Shown here one piece after another: positions 16,126-25,064 of a stretch of 64,000 nucleotides of DNA (its first letter is position 1; every line of letters starts with the position of its first letter). The notes beneath the pieces were generated by a model, which was not told the DNA's origin, searched no databases, and was given only the letters and a program-made list of their open reading frames with translations. A program made the position numbers and the translations under genes. The DNA lies in the NCBI RefSeq assembly GCF_013364235.1, contig NZ_CP054919.1:1990059-2054058 (forward strand). Reading direction: 5' to 3'. Origin of the DNA: Kitasatospora sp. NA04385 (lineage in GTDB: Bacteria; Actinomycetota; Actinomycetes; Streptomycetales; Streptomycetaceae).

Positions 16126-17958
16126 ATGCCCCTGAACCGCCGTGACTTCGTCACCCGCTCCGCCGCCACCGCGGCCGGCGCCGCCCTGGCCGGCGGCCTC
16201 GCGGCCGCCCCCGCCGCCGCCGCGGACCACGACCGGGACGACGCCCGCGGCAAGGGGCCCACCCCGTTCAAGGCCGCCTTCACCGTGATGGGCACCACCG
16301 ACCTGCACGGCCACGTCCTCAACTGGGAGTACTTCACCGACTCCGAGTACGACGACGCCGCCCACAACGACGTCGGCCTGGCCAAGATCTCCACCCTGGT
16401 CGAGCAGGTCCGCCGGGAGAAGGGCCGCGGCCGCACCCTGCTGATCGACGCCGGCGACACCATCCAGGGCACCCAGCTCTCCTACTACTTCGCCCGGATC
16501 GAGCCGATCACCGGCAAGAAGGCCCCGCGCCACCCGATGGCCAGCGCGATGAACGCCATCGGCTACGACGCCGCCGCGCTCGGCAACCACGAGTTCAACT
16601 ACGGCATCCCGCTGCTGCGCGCCTACCAGGACCAGCTGCACTTCCCGCTGCTGGGCGCCAACGCGGTCGACGCCAAGAGCGAGAAGCCGGCCTTCCCGCC
16701 GTACGTCATCCGCGAGCTGCACCTCGGCCACGGCCGCCCGCTCCGGGTCGGCATCCTCGGCCTGACCAACCCCGGCATCGCCATCTGGGACAAGGGCAAC
16801 GTGCAGGGCAAGCTGGCCTTCCCGGGCATCCCGGAGATCGCCGCCAAGTGGGTCCCCAAGGTGCGCGCGGCCGGCGCCGACGTGGTCGTGCTCACCGCGC
16901 ACACCGGCGTGGACGGCGGCTCCTCCTGGGGCGACCAGCTGCCCTACTCGGAGAACGCGGGCGCCGAGACCGCCGCGACCGTGCCCGGCATCGACGCGAT
17001 CCTGGTCGGCCACGCCCACAAGGAGGTCCCGCAGCGGATCGTGGTCAACGAGAAGACCGGCAAGAACGTCGTGCTCTCCGAGCCCGCGCTCTGGGGCGAG
17101 CGGCTGACCTGCTTCGACTTCGAGGTCGAGTTCGCCCGCGGCCGGTGGAGCGTCACCGGCGTCAGCGCCCGGCTGCTGAACTCCAACACCGTCGCCGAGG
17201 ACCCGAAGATCGTCAAGCTGGTCAAGGACCAGCACCAGAAGGTCGTCGCCTACGTCAACCAGGTCATCGGCACCTGCAAGGAGACCCTCTCCATCGCCGA
17301 GTCCCGGTTCAAGGACACCCCGATCATCGACCTGATCGGCCGGGTCCAGGCCGACGCGGTGCGCGAGGCGCTGGCCGGCGGCCAGTACGCCGCGCTGCCG
17401 GTGCTCGCCCAGGCCGCGCCGTTCAACCGCACCGCGGTCATCCCGGCCGGCGAGGTCAAGCTGCGCGACGCGGCCGGGCTGTACATCTACGAGAACACCC
17501 TGGAGGCCCGGATCCTGACCGGCGCCCAGCTCAAGGACTACCTGGAGTACTCCGCCAAGTACTACGCCCAGGTCGCCCCCGGCGCCCCGATCGACCCGGC
17601 CACCCTGACCAACCAGGCCGACAACACCCCCGACTACAACTACGACTCGATCTACGGCCTGTCCTACGACATCGACATCGCACAGCCGGTCGGCAGCCGG
17701 ATCGTCAACCTGTCGCACCAGGGCGCGGCGGTCGACCCGGCGGCGACGTTCGTCCTCGCCGTCAACAACTACCGCGCCGCCGGCGGCGGCAACTTCCCGC
17801 ACGTCGCCGCCGCCCAGCAGGTGTGGGCGAACTCCGACGAGATCCGCAACACGATGATCGCCTGGGTGAAGGCCAAGGGCGTCATCGACCCGGCCGACTT
17901 CTCCGGCGGCGCCAACGGCAGCTGGCGCCTGGTCCGGGCCGGCGTCCCGGTCTTCTAG
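16126..17958 (+). CDS. Tat-exported bifunctional metallophosphatase/5'-nucleotidase
   Basis: 610 aa. ATG at 16126 with GGAG six bases upstream; an in-frame TTG at 16114 is less likely. Twin-arginine signal peptide (LNRRDFVTRSAATAAGAAL). The metallophosphatase domain has TTDLHGH (Asp59, His61, His63), DAGDTIQG (Asp108, Asp111), ALGNHEFNYG (Asn154, His155), LTAHTG and GHAHKE. The C-terminal 5'-nucleotidase domain covers roughly 370-590. The family releases phosphate from nucleotides or 2',3'-cyclic nucleotides outside the cell. A strong hairpin ends the gene. The PHO-box-like repeat upstream suggests phosphate control. Confidence 0.93.
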   Translation: MPLNRRDFVTRSAATAAGAALAGGLAAAPAAAADHDRDDARGKGPTPFKAAFTVMGTTDLHGHVLNWEYFTDSEYDDAAHNDVGLAKISTLVEQVRREKGRGRTLLIDAGDTIQGTQLSYYFARIEPITGKKAPRHPMASAMNAIGYDAAALGNHEFNYGIPLLRAYQDQLHFPLLGANAVDAKSEKPAFPPYVIRELHLGHGRPLRVGILGLTNPGIAIWDKGNVQGKLAFPGIPEIAAKWVPKVRAAGADVVVLTAHTGVDGGSSWGDQLPYSENAGAETAATVPGIDAILVGHAHKEVPQRIVVNEKTGKNVVLSEPALWGERLTCFDFEVEFARGRWSVTGVSARLLNSNTVAEDPKIVKLVKDQHQKVVAYVNQVIGTCKETLSIAESRFKDTPIIDLIGRVQADAVREALAGGQYAALPVLAQAAPFNRTAVIPAGEVKLRDAAGLYIYENTLEARILTGAQLKDYLEYSAKYYAQVAPGAPIDPATLTNQADNTPDYNYDSIYGLSYDIDIAQPVGSRIVNLSHQGAAVDPAATFVLAVNNYRAAGGGNFPHVAAAQQVWANSDEIRNTMIAWVKAKGVIDPADFSGGANGSWRLVRAGVPVF

Positions 17959-17983
17959 CACCCGACGCTCCGTCGAACCGTCC

Positions 17984-18015
17984 GGGCCGCCCGGGGACCG
18001 CTCCCCGGGCGGCCC
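17984..18015 (+). terminator. Terminator of the 5'-nucleotidase gene
   Basis: 14-bp perfect stem, GGGCCGCCCGGGGA (17984-17997) with its complement at 18002-18015, loop CCGC, 25 bases after the stop. Confidence 0.8.
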
Positions 18016-18107
18016 GCGCCGCACCGGGAACCGGCCGCCGCCCGGCCCCGTCCAAGCCCCGTCCGGCCGTCGGCGCCGGGACCACACGCCCGGGGGGACG
18101 ACGGAAG

Positions 18108-19046
18108 ATGCGCGTACGGACAGCACTGGCGGCGGGCGCGGCGGCGGCCCTGCTGCTCACCGGGTGCGCGAGCCACCCGGTCGGCGGCGGCGACGGCAAG
18201 GCCGCGCCCGCCACGACCGTCCCGGCCGGGCCGGAGCCGCGGCCCGCGAGCGGCGCGGCCGCCGAGCGGGCGGCGGAGGTGGCCGCGGCCTGGCCCGGCT
18301 CCGACCTCCGGCAGGCGTGGGAGCACGGCTACTACCCGGTCGAGGACACCACCGAGTGGCTGCCCTCCGACGCCTTCCACAGCGGCGCCGACAAGGCCGC
18401 CTACGACGGCCACCGGTTCGACCTGGAGGCCGCCCTGCCGGTCTCCGTCTCCGGGCTCACCGAGGTCCGGTTCGCCGACGGCTCCGCCCTCACCCTCCCG
18501 CAGCGCTCCGCCCGGGCCGCCTTCGACGCGATCCCGGGCGGCGCCCCCGGCTGCGCCGGGGCGTGCCCCGCGCTCACCGTCACCGCCGTCCGCCCCGGCA
18601 CCCGCGAGGTCGCCACCAGCCGGGGCCCGGCCACCGTCCCGGTCTGGGAGTTCACCGTCGCGGGCTACGCCGAACCGTTCCGCTACCCCGCCGTCCTCCC
18701 GCAGGCCGGCCGGTCCCTCCCCCGTCCCGGGCCCACCGAGGCCGGCCCGTGGAGCGCCGACGGCACCCCCGCGTCCCTGTCCGCGGTCTCCCCCGACGGC
18801 CTGCTGCTCACCGGGTACGTCCCCTCCGGCTGCGCCGCGGTCGACCCCGGCAGCGTCTACGAGACCGACCTGGTGGTCGTCCTGATCGGGCACACCACCC
18901 CGCGCCGGACCGCCCCCGGCGAGGCGTGCCCGGCGAGCCGGGGCGCCGCCCCGGTCGAGTTCCGGCTCGCCCGCCCGCTCGGCACCCGGGTCGTGCTCGG
19001 CCTCGCCGACGGCCTGCCGCAACTGCCGCAGCCGGCCCGGCCCTGA
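18108..19046 (+). CDS. Putative lipoprotein of unknown function
   Basis: 312 aa, ATG at 18108 after a purine-rich GGGGGACGACGGAAG. Signal peptide with lipobox LLTGC (Cys20). A Pro/Ala linker follows to about residue 45. The rest has no motif I recognise but contains short conserved-looking segments (GYYPVEDTTEWLPSDAFHSGADKAAYDGHRFDLEAALP; CAGACPALTVTAVRPGTREVATSRGPATVPVWEFTVAGY) and about five Cys, probably disulfide-bonded outside the cell. It is separated from the nucleotidase by a terminator, so it has its own promoter. Confidence 0.7.
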   Translation: MRVRTALAAGAAAALLLTGCASHPVGGGDGKAAPATTVPAGPEPRPASGAAAERAAEVAAAWPGSDLRQAWEHGYYPVEDTTEWLPSDAFHSGADKAAYDGHRFDLEAALPVSVSGLTEVRFADGSALTLPQRSARAAFDAIPGGAPGCAGACPALTVTAVRPGTREVATSRGPATVPVWEFTVAGYAEPFRYPAVLPQAGRSLPRPGPTEAGPWSADGTPASLSAVSPDGLLLTGYVPSGCAAVDPGSVYETDLVVVLIGHTTPRRTAPGEACPASRGAAPVEFRLARPLGTRVVLGLADGLPQLPQPARP

Positions 19047-19051
19047 GCGGA

Positions 19052-19099
19052 CGCGGGGGAGGGGGCCGGACGCCGGGGCGTCCGGCCCCCTCCCCCGCG
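19052..19099. terminator. Bidirectional terminator, 23-bp perfect stem
   Basis: 19052-19074 pairs with 19077-19099 around two unpaired G. It lies between the convergent lipoprotein and aldehyde dehydrogenase genes, 6 and 3 bases from the two stops. Confidence 0.85.
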
Positions 19100-19101
19100 G
19101 C

Positions 19102-20559
19102 TCAGAACGGGAAGCGCGAGCGCCCGTGCTGGATCGATATCCACTTCACCGTGGTGAACGCGTCCACGCTGGTGTCGCCGTTCAACCGCCCGACGCCGGA
19201 GCCCTTCTCGCCGCCGAACGGCACGATCGGCTCGTCCGCGATCGTCCCGTCGTTGACGTGGATCATGCCGGTGTCGATCCGCTGCGCGAAGCGCACGCCG
19301 CGCTCGGTGTTCGCGGTGTGCACCGCGCCGGACAGGCCGAAGGGCGTGTCGTTGGCGATCCGGACGGCCTCGTCCTCACCGTCGAAGGGGATCAGCAGCG
19401 CGACCGGGCCGAACACCTCGCGGCGCAGGATCGGGTCCCCGGCGGGGATGTCGGTGAGGACGGTCGGGCGGACCAGGGTGCCGACGGTCGAACCGTGCAG
19501 CAGGGCACGGGCCCCGGCCGCCACCGCGCGGTCGACCTCGGCGGTGATCGCCTCGGCCTGGTTGGAGTTGATGAGCGGGCCGAGCTGGGTGGCGGGGTCG
19601 CCGGGGTCGCCGACCGACAGCGCGGCGACCTTGGCGGTGAACTTCTCGCTGAACTCGGCGAACAGCGCCCGGTCGACCAGGATCCGGTTGGCGGCCATGC
19701 AGATCTGGCCCTGGTGGACGAAGCGGCTGGCGACGGCGGCGTCCACCGCGTAGTCGAGGTCGGCGTCGTCGAGCACCACCAGCGCGCTGTTGCCGCCGAG
19801 TTCGAGGACGGTGCGCTTGAGCTGGCCGGCGGCGACGGCGGCGACGTGCCGCCCGACCGCGTCGGAGCCGGTGAAGGCGATCACCTTGGGCACGGGGTGC
19901 TCGATGAACGCGTCGCCGATCTCGGCGATGTCGGTGAGGACGACGTTCAGCAGGCCGGCCGGCAGCCCGGCCTCCTCGAAGACCTTGGCGATCAGGGTGC
20001 CGCCGGCCACCGGGGCGTCCTGGTGCGGCTTGAGGACGACCGCGTTGCCGAGGGCGAGCGCCGGGGCGACGGCCTTGAGCGAGAGGAAGACCGGGGCGTT
20101 GAACGGGCTGATCACGCCGACCACGCCGACCGGCAGCCGGTAGAGGCGGTTCTCCTTGCCGGGCACCGGCGAGGGCAGGATCCGCCCCTCGGCGCGCAGC
20201 GCCAGCGAACCGGCCTCCCGCAGCATGTCCTTGACCAGCGAGAGTTCGAAGGCGGACTTCATCAGGGTGCCGCCGAGCTCGGCGGTCATCACCTGGAGGA
20301 TCTCCGCCTCGCGCTCCTCGACCACCCGCAGCGCCCGTTCGAAGACCAGGCGGCGCTCGTACGGGCTGGTGGCCGCCCAGGCGGGCTGGGCGCGTTCGGC
20401 GGCGCGGTAGGCCTGGTCGATCTCCTCGGCGGTGGCGACCGTGAACGAGGCGAGCTTCTCCCCGCTGAAGGGGTCCAGGTCCACGATGTCCCAGGAGCCG
20501 GTGCCGGGCCGCCACCTGCCGTCGATGTACTGCTGGGCGAGTTCCGCGATCAAGGACAT
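19102..20559 (-). CDS. Aldehyde dehydrogenase (benzaldehyde/vanillin dehydrogenase-like)
   Basis: 485 aa, ATG at 20559 with AAGGGGA upstream. NAD(P)+-dependent aldehyde dehydrogenase: oxyanion Asn in ISPFNAPV (Asn154), cofactor Lys in VVLKPHQDAPV, general base Glu253 in LELGGN, and catalytic Cys287 in HQGQICMA. The HQGQICMA context and ending GEKGSGVGRLNGDTSVDAFTTVKWISIQ are closest, from memory, to aromatic aldehyde (vanillin/benzaldehyde) dehydrogenases. Substrate assignment remains tentative. Same strand as the upstream XRE regulator, with a 57-base gap. Confidence 0.9.
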   Translation of the reverse strand: MSLIAELAQQYIDGRWRPGTGSWDIVDLDPFSGEKLASFTVATAEEIDQAYRAAERAQPAWAATSPYERRLVFERALRVVEEREAEILQVMTAELGGTLMKSAFELSLVKDMLREAGSLALRAEGRILPSPVPGKENRLYRLPVGVVGVISPFNAPVFLSLKAVAPALALGNAVVLKPHQDAPVAGGTLIAKVFEEAGLPAGLLNVVLTDIAEIGDAFIEHPVPKVIAFTGSDAVGRHVAAVAAGQLKRTVLELGGNSALVVLDDADLDYAVDAAVASRFVHQGQICMAANRILVDRALFAEFSEKFTAKVAALSVGDPGDPATQLGPLINSNQAEAITAEVDRAVAAGARALLHGSTVGTLVRPTVLTDIPAGDPILRREVFGPVALLIPFDGEDEAVRIANDTPFGLSGAVHTANTERGVRFAQRIDTGMIHVNDGTIADEPIVPFGGEKGSGVGRLNGDTSVDAFTTVKWISIQHGRSRFPF

Positions 20560-20616
20560 CCGATCCCCTTCGGCGCTGGCGTACACCTACTGACGGATCA
20601 TCATCTTAATTGGGTG

Positions 20617-21486
20617 TCAGGTGCCCCGGAGGATCTCCGCGAGAAGTCCCCTGGTCTCCTCCTCGCCCAGCGCCGCCGCCGACACCCGCTCCAGCGCCGT
20701 CGCGTACTCGGCCACCTCGGCCGGTTTGTCCAGGTACAGCGCGGTGGTGAACTGCTCGACGTAGACCACGTCCGCCAAGTCCGGCTCGGGGAAGCACAGC
20801 ACGCTGAACGCCCCGCTGTCGGCGGCCAGCGCGCCCATCCCCAGCGGCAGCACCCGCAGGCTGATGGTCGGGCGCAGCGACAGCTCCGACAGCCGGCGCA
20901 GCTGGGCCCGCATCACCTCCGGCCCGCCGCACGGGCGGCGCAGCGCCGTCTCGTCGACGATCAGCTCCAGCCGGGCCGTCGCCCCCTCGGCGAGGAAGCG
21001 CTGCTGGCGGCGCAGCCGGACCGCGGCCCGGCGCCCGATCTCCTCGTCGGACGCGGCGGGGCTGCCGGCCCGCATCACCGCGTGCACGTACTCGGGGGTC
21101 TGCAGCAGGCCGGGGACGAACTGCACCTCGTAGCTGCGGACCAGGTTGGCCGCGTCCTCCAGGTTGAGGTACGTCTGGAACCAGCCGGGCACGACGTCCC
21201 CGTAACCGTGCCACCAGGACGGGGCGTTGGTGCCGCCGACCAGGCCGAGCAGGGCGGTGCGGGACTCCTCGTCGTCGACGCCGTAGAGCGTCAGCAGGTC
21301 CGCCACGTCGCGCTGCTTGAAGCCGACCCGGCCGAGCTCCATCCGGCTGATCTTCGACTCCGAGGCCCGGATCGAGTAGCCGGCGTCCTCCCGGGTCACG
21401 CCGCGGGCCTCGCGCAGGCGCCGCAGCTGGGCGCCCAACTGGATGCGACGCGCGGTCGCACCGCTGCCCGTCTGCAGGCCCGTCAT
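20617..21486 (-). CDS. XRE-family regulator with DUF5753 (Scr1-type) C-terminus
   Basis: 289 aa, ATG at 21486 with GGAGG upstream. The N-terminal helix-turn-helix is at about residues 18-70 (LRRLREARGVTREDAGYSIRASESKISRMELGR). The remainder is the DUF5753 domain (FQTYLNLEDAANLVRSYEVQFVPGLLQTPEYVHAV ... LRVLPLGMGALAADSGAFSVLCF ... VVYVEQFTTALYL). In streptomycetes such regulators usually sit beside a small DUF397 gene. None is visible here. It may instead control the downstream aldehyde dehydrogenase, which is inference. Confidence 0.9.
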   Translation of the reverse strand: MTGLQTGSGATARRIQLGAQLRRLREARGVTREDAGYSIRASESKISRMELGRVGFKQRDVADLLTLYGVDDEESRTALLGLVGGTNAPSWWHGYGDVVPGWFQTYLNLEDAANLVRSYEVQFVPGLLQTPEYVHAVMRAGSPAASDEEIGRRAAVRLRRQQRFLAEGATARLELIVDETALRRPCGGPEVMRAQLRRLSELSLRPTISLRVLPLGMGALAADSGAFSVLCFPEPDLADVVYVEQFTTALYLDKPAEVAEYATALERVSAAALGEEETRGLLAEILRGT

Positions 21487-21613
21487 GCAAATCCTCCGCC
21501 CGGGAACGCCAAGTGGACCTCGTGGGAAGCAGTCTGCCACTGGGCGGCGACACTCCGCGAGGTCCTTCCGGCATTTGGCCAATCCGTTGTACTGCCGCGG
21601 GTTTCGACTCCGC

Positions 21614-24316
21614 TCAGGACAGCGCGGGCAGGACCTCCGCGAGGTCGGTCCGGGAGCTCACCCCGAGCTTCGGGTAGGCCTTGTACAGGTGGTGCCCGAC
21701 GGTGCGGGCGCTCAGGAACAGCTGCGCGGCGATGTCCCGGTTGGACAGGCCCTGCGCGGCCAGCCGGACGATCTGCGACTCCTGCGGGGTCAGCCCGGCC
21801 ACCGTCCGGGCCGGGCCGGCGGCGGCGGGCGCGCCGGTGGCGGCCAGCTCCAGCCGGGCCCGCTCGGCCCAGGGCTCGGCGCCCAGTCGGCGCAGCTCCA
21901 GCTCGGCGGAGCGCAGCGGCCCCCTGGCCTCGGCCCGGCGGCGGACCCGGCGCAGCCACTCGCCGTACAGCAGCTCGGTGCGGGCCTGCTCCCAGGGGCG
22001 GGGCTGTTCGGCGTGCCGGGCCAGCGCCCGCAGGTAGAGGTCCCCGGCGAGCTCGTCGGGGGCGAGCAGCGCGTGGCAGCGGTCCACCAGGGCGCGGGCC
22101 CAGGGCCGGCCGGAGCGCCGCGCCCACCGCTCGAAGCGGGCCAGCGGCTCGGCGCACTCCTCGCCGCGGCGCAGCCGGACCGCGGCCTCCACCAGGTCGG
22201 GCACCGCGCGGACCGCGGAGACCTGGTAGCCGTGCGCGCCGCCGGTGAGCGCGGCCAACTGCCCGTGGGCGTCCTCGGCCCGGCCCGCGCCGAGGTCGAG
22301 CAGGCCGAGCGCCCAGCGGGCCCAGGGGATGCCGGCGCCGCCCCGGGCGAAGGCCGCGGCGGCCTGCTCCCGGCAGGGCCCGGCCTCGCCGCGGACGGCC
22401 GCCAGGTGGGCCAGGAAGCCGTGCAGCTGGCCGGTCCACAGCGGCTGCCCGCTGTCCCGGGCCAGCCGCAGCGCCTCGGCGGCGTGGTCGGCGGCCGACG
22501 CGGGCCGGCCGTCGAAGAGTTCGGCCTCGGCGAGGAAGAACAGCAGGGTGGGCAGCGTCCCGAAGGCGCCGCTCTCGCGGGCCTCGCGGACCAGGCGGCG
22601 GGAGAGGTCCAGCACCTCGGCGTCGTGGCCCGGCACCAGCCCGGCCCCGCAGGGCAGCACCAGGTCGACGGGCACGGCCGCGCCGGCCGCCCGGGCCGCC
22701 CGCTCCGCCTCGAGCAGCGAGGAACCGTTCACGCCGTCCGGGCCGTTCACGCCGTCCACGCCGTCCGGGCCGTCCGCACCGCCCAGTGCGGCGGCCAGGT
22801 AGCGGACGACCGGGCCGAGCGGGTCGCCGTCCGGCAGCGGGAGCGCGGCCAGCGCCGCCAGGGCCCGCCGCACGGCCGGGAGTTCGTCGTACCAGGCGAC
22901 GTGCACGGCCTGCACCAGGACGCGGGCGGCCGGGCCGGGGTGCTCGCGCGCGACCAGGGCGGCGGCGTCGGTCAGCCGCCGGTGCGCGGAGCGGTTCTCG
23001 CCGCGCCAGAACTCGGCCACCCCGCGGGCGAACAGCAGGTGCGCCCGGGTGACCGGGTCGGCGTCGGGGCGGTCGGCGGCGCGGGCCAGCCGCTCGGCCC
23101 GCTCCACCTCGCCCGCCTCCAGCGCGGCCTCCACCGCCGCCACCGTCCAGCGGCGGGCGAGCACGGGGTCGGGGCTGAGCCGGGCGGCCCGCTCGTACGC
23201 GGCGCAGGCGCCCTGGTGGCCGCCGCGGGCGGCGACGGTGGCGGCGGCCGCCGCGAGGTCGGCGGCGGCCTCCGCGTCCGGCCCGGTGGCGGCCAGCGCC
23301 CGGTGCCAGGCGCGCCGCAGCGGCTCGCCGGGCCCGTACGCGGCGGCCAGCGCCCGGTGCGCGGCCAGCCGGTCCGCGAGCGGCGCCCGGTCGACCAGGG
23401 CGGAGCGCAGCAGCGGGTGCCGGAACCGCGTCCGGCCCGCGGCCAGGTCGACCCGCACCAGGCCCTGGGCCTCGGCGGGGGCCAGGTCCGCGACGTCGAG
23501 TCCGCTCTCCGCGGCGGCCCGCAGCAGCACCTCCGTCCCGCCGGTCTCCTCCAGCGCGGCCAGCAGCAGCCAGCGCTGGGTGCGGCCGGGCAGCCGGCTG
23601 ACCTGGCCGTGGTAGGCGAGCCGCAGCCGCCCGTCGGGCGGCAGGGCGCCGGCGCCGTCGCCCTGCGGGAGTTCGCGCAGGGCCAGCGGGTTGCCCCGGG
23701 CGGCGGCCAGCACCCGGGCGGGGTCGGCGAGTTCGGGGACGAGGTGGGCCAGCAGGGCGGCCGCGTCGGGGTCGGCGAGCGGCGCCACCCGCAGGTCGGG
23801 CAGCCCGGTGGGGTCCGGCCCGTCCTCCCGGGTGGCCAGCAGCAGCGCGACGCGCTCCGCGCCCAGCCGGCGGGCGGCGAGCCGCAGCGCCGCGGCGGAC
23901 TCCGGGTCGGCCCACTGCTCGTCGTCCAGCAGGACCAGCACCGGCTGCCGCTCGGCGAGGTCGCCGAGCATGGTCAGCAGCGCCAGGCCGACCAGCAGCC
24001 GGTCGCCCGGCGGGCCGTCCGCCAGCCCCAGCGTCCGTTCCAGCGCGGCGCGTTGCGGCCCGGGCAGGCCGCCGGTCCGCTCCAGCACGGGGGCCAGCAG
24101 CTGGCTGAGCACCGCGTACGGCAGCCGGGCCTCCGACTCCACCCCGGCGGCCCGCAGCACCCGCCACCCGGCGGCCGCACCGGCCGCCGCCTCCAGCAGC
24201 GCGCTCTTGCCGATGCCCGGCTCGCCGCGCAGCACCAGCGCCCCGGCCCGCCCGCCGTCGGCCTCCGCGAGCAGCCGGTCGACCGCCGCCCGTTCCGTCC
24301 CCCGTCCGTACAGCAT
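21614..24316 (-). CDS. LuxR-family large ATP-binding regulator (LAL)
   Basis: 900 aa, ATG at 24316. AAA-type NTPase at the N-terminus with Walker A GEPGIGKS (31-38) and Walker B VLLDDEQWAD (about 125-134). A long alpha-helical, TPR/MalT-like middle follows. The C-terminal LuxR helix-turn-helix is at about 838-900 (LTPQESQIVRLAAQGLSNRDIAAQLFLSARTVGHHLYKAYPKLGV). LAL proteins are transcription activators often tied to secondary metabolism or sugar use. A short Gly-Asp/Asn-Gly tandem (GPDGVDGVNGPDGVNG, encoded at about 22728-22784) sits in the middle part. A TAGGGT six bases before the ATG suggests a leaderless mRNA. Divergent from the NTF2-like gene. Confidence 0.92.
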   Translation of the reverse strand: MLYGRGTERAAVDRLLAEADGGRAGALVLRGEPGIGKSALLEAAAGAAAGWRVLRAAGVESEARLPYAVLSQLLAPVLERTGGLPGPQRAALERTLGLADGPPGDRLLVGLALLTMLGDLAERQPVLVLLDDEQWADPESAAALRLAARRLGAERVALLLATREDGPDPTGLPDLRVAPLADPDAAALLAHLVPELADPARVLAAARGNPLALRELPQGDGAGALPPDGRLRLAYHGQVSRLPGRTQRWLLLAALEETGGTEVLLRAAAESGLDVADLAPAEAQGLVRVDLAAGRTRFRHPLLRSALVDRAPLADRLAAHRALAAAYGPGEPLRRAWHRALAATGPDAEAAADLAAAAATVAARGGHQGACAAYERAARLSPDPVLARRWTVAAVEAALEAGEVERAERLARAADRPDADPVTRAHLLFARGVAEFWRGENRSAHRRLTDAAALVAREHPGPAARVLVQAVHVAWYDELPAVRRALAALAALPLPDGDPLGPVVRYLAAALGGADGPDGVDGVNGPDGVNGSSLLEAERAARAAGAAVPVDLVLPCGAGLVPGHDAEVLDLSRRLVREARESGAFGTLPTLLFFLAEAELFDGRPASAADHAAEALRLARDSGQPLWTGQLHGFLAHLAAVRGEAGPCREQAAAAFARGGAGIPWARWALGLLDLGAGRAEDAHGQLAALTGGAHGYQVSAVRAVPDLVEAAVRLRRGEECAEPLARFERWARRSGRPWARALVDRCHALLAPDELAGDLYLRALARHAEQPRPWEQARTELLYGEWLRRVRRRAEARGPLRSAELELRRLGAEPWAERARLELAATGAPAAAGPARTVAGLTPQESQIVRLAAQGLSNRDIAAQLFLSARTVGHHLYKAYPKLGVSSRTDLAEVLPALS

Positions 24317-24412
24317 GGGTCGACCCTACCTATCCGCGACTGATTCCCCGGGCTCCCGATCTCCGTAACTTCTTGTCCCGCAAGGGAAACCACCGCTCAG
24401 AAGGAGCCCCCC

Positions 24413-24775
24413 ATGGACCTGCAGAACCTCGCCGAGCGCTACCTCGCCGCCTGGAACGAGACCGACCCGGCCGCCCGCCGCAAGCTGGTCGAGGAGACCT
24501 GGGCCGCCGACGGCAGCTACACCGACCCGCTGGTCGAGGCCCGCGGCCACGAGCAGTTCGACGCCACCCTGGCCGCCGTCCAGGCCCAGTTCGCCGGCCT
24601 GGTCTTCACCCTCGGCCCGGTCGACGCCCACCACGACGTGGCCCGCTTCACCTGGGAGCTGGCCCCGGCGGGCGCCACGGAGCCCCTGGTGATCGGCTTC
24701 GACGTGCTGACCGCGACCCCGGACGGCCGGATCGCCACCGTGGTCGGCTTCCTCGACAAGGTCCCGACGGCCTGA
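24413..24775 (+). CDS. NTF2-like/SnoaL-like small protein
   Basis: 120 aa, ATG at 24413 preceded by AAGGAG. It has the NTF2-like cone fold pattern: helix NLAERYLAAWNETDPAARRKLVEETWAADGSYTDPLVEARGHEQF, then strands FTLGPVDAHHDVARFTWELAP and LVIGFDVLTATPDGRIATVVGFLD. Members include polyketide cyclases and many small binding proteins, so the function is open. It is divergent from the LAL regulator with a 96-base gap and is a likely target of it. Confidence 0.85.
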   Translation: MDLQNLAERYLAAWNETDPAARRKLVEETWAADGSYTDPLVEARGHEQFDATLAAVQAQFAGLVFTLGPVDAHHDVARFTWELAPAGATEPLVIGFDVLTATPDGRIATVVGFLDKVPTA

Positions 24776-24783
24776 AGCCCCGT

Positions 24784-24903
24784 CAGGGGCTCGGGGAACG
24801 GCGAGGCCCGGTCTGCTGACGGTGCACTGCCGTGGCGCGCATCGGCTTCCGGTTCGGTCGAAGACCACGCAGCAGCACGGCCCCGCCGTTCCCCGAGCCC
24901 CTG
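24784..24903. repeat. 20-bp perfect inverted repeat, arms 80 bases apart
   Basis: The left arm 24784-24803 and the right arm 24884-24903 are exact reverse complements (core GGGGCTCGGGGAACGGCG). The sequence is very like the GGGGCGCGGGGAACTGCG-type element found scattered between Streptomyces genes. The 80 bases between the arms hold no open frame of note. It may be a dispersed repeat of the REP/MITE kind. Confidence 0.65.
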
Positions 24904-24930
24904 GTAGTGCATGCCCCCCGGAAACGGACA

Positions 24931-24973
24931 ACGACGCCTGCCCTTACCTGGTCGGGGAGTGGGCAGGCGTCGT
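24931..24973 (-). terminator. Probable terminator downstream of gltD
   Basis: ACGACGCCTGCCC (24931-24943) pairs perfectly with 24961-24973, a 13-bp stem with a 17-base loop, about 90 bases past the gltD stop. It could also stop readthrough from the NTF2-like gene. Confidence 0.55.
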
Positions 24974-25064
24974 GATGACCGGGTCCCGGCGGCTCTGGCG
25001 GGTCGGTGTTTGTCGGCCGTACCCCCCTCGCGGGGGGCGTGGGCGTTCTCGGGGCGGCGGTCGG

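Noticed and set aside
22728..22784. Possible CRISPR-like repeat
   Set aside because: It is a short in-frame 9-bp tandem inside the LAL gene coding for Gly-Asp/Asn, without spacers.
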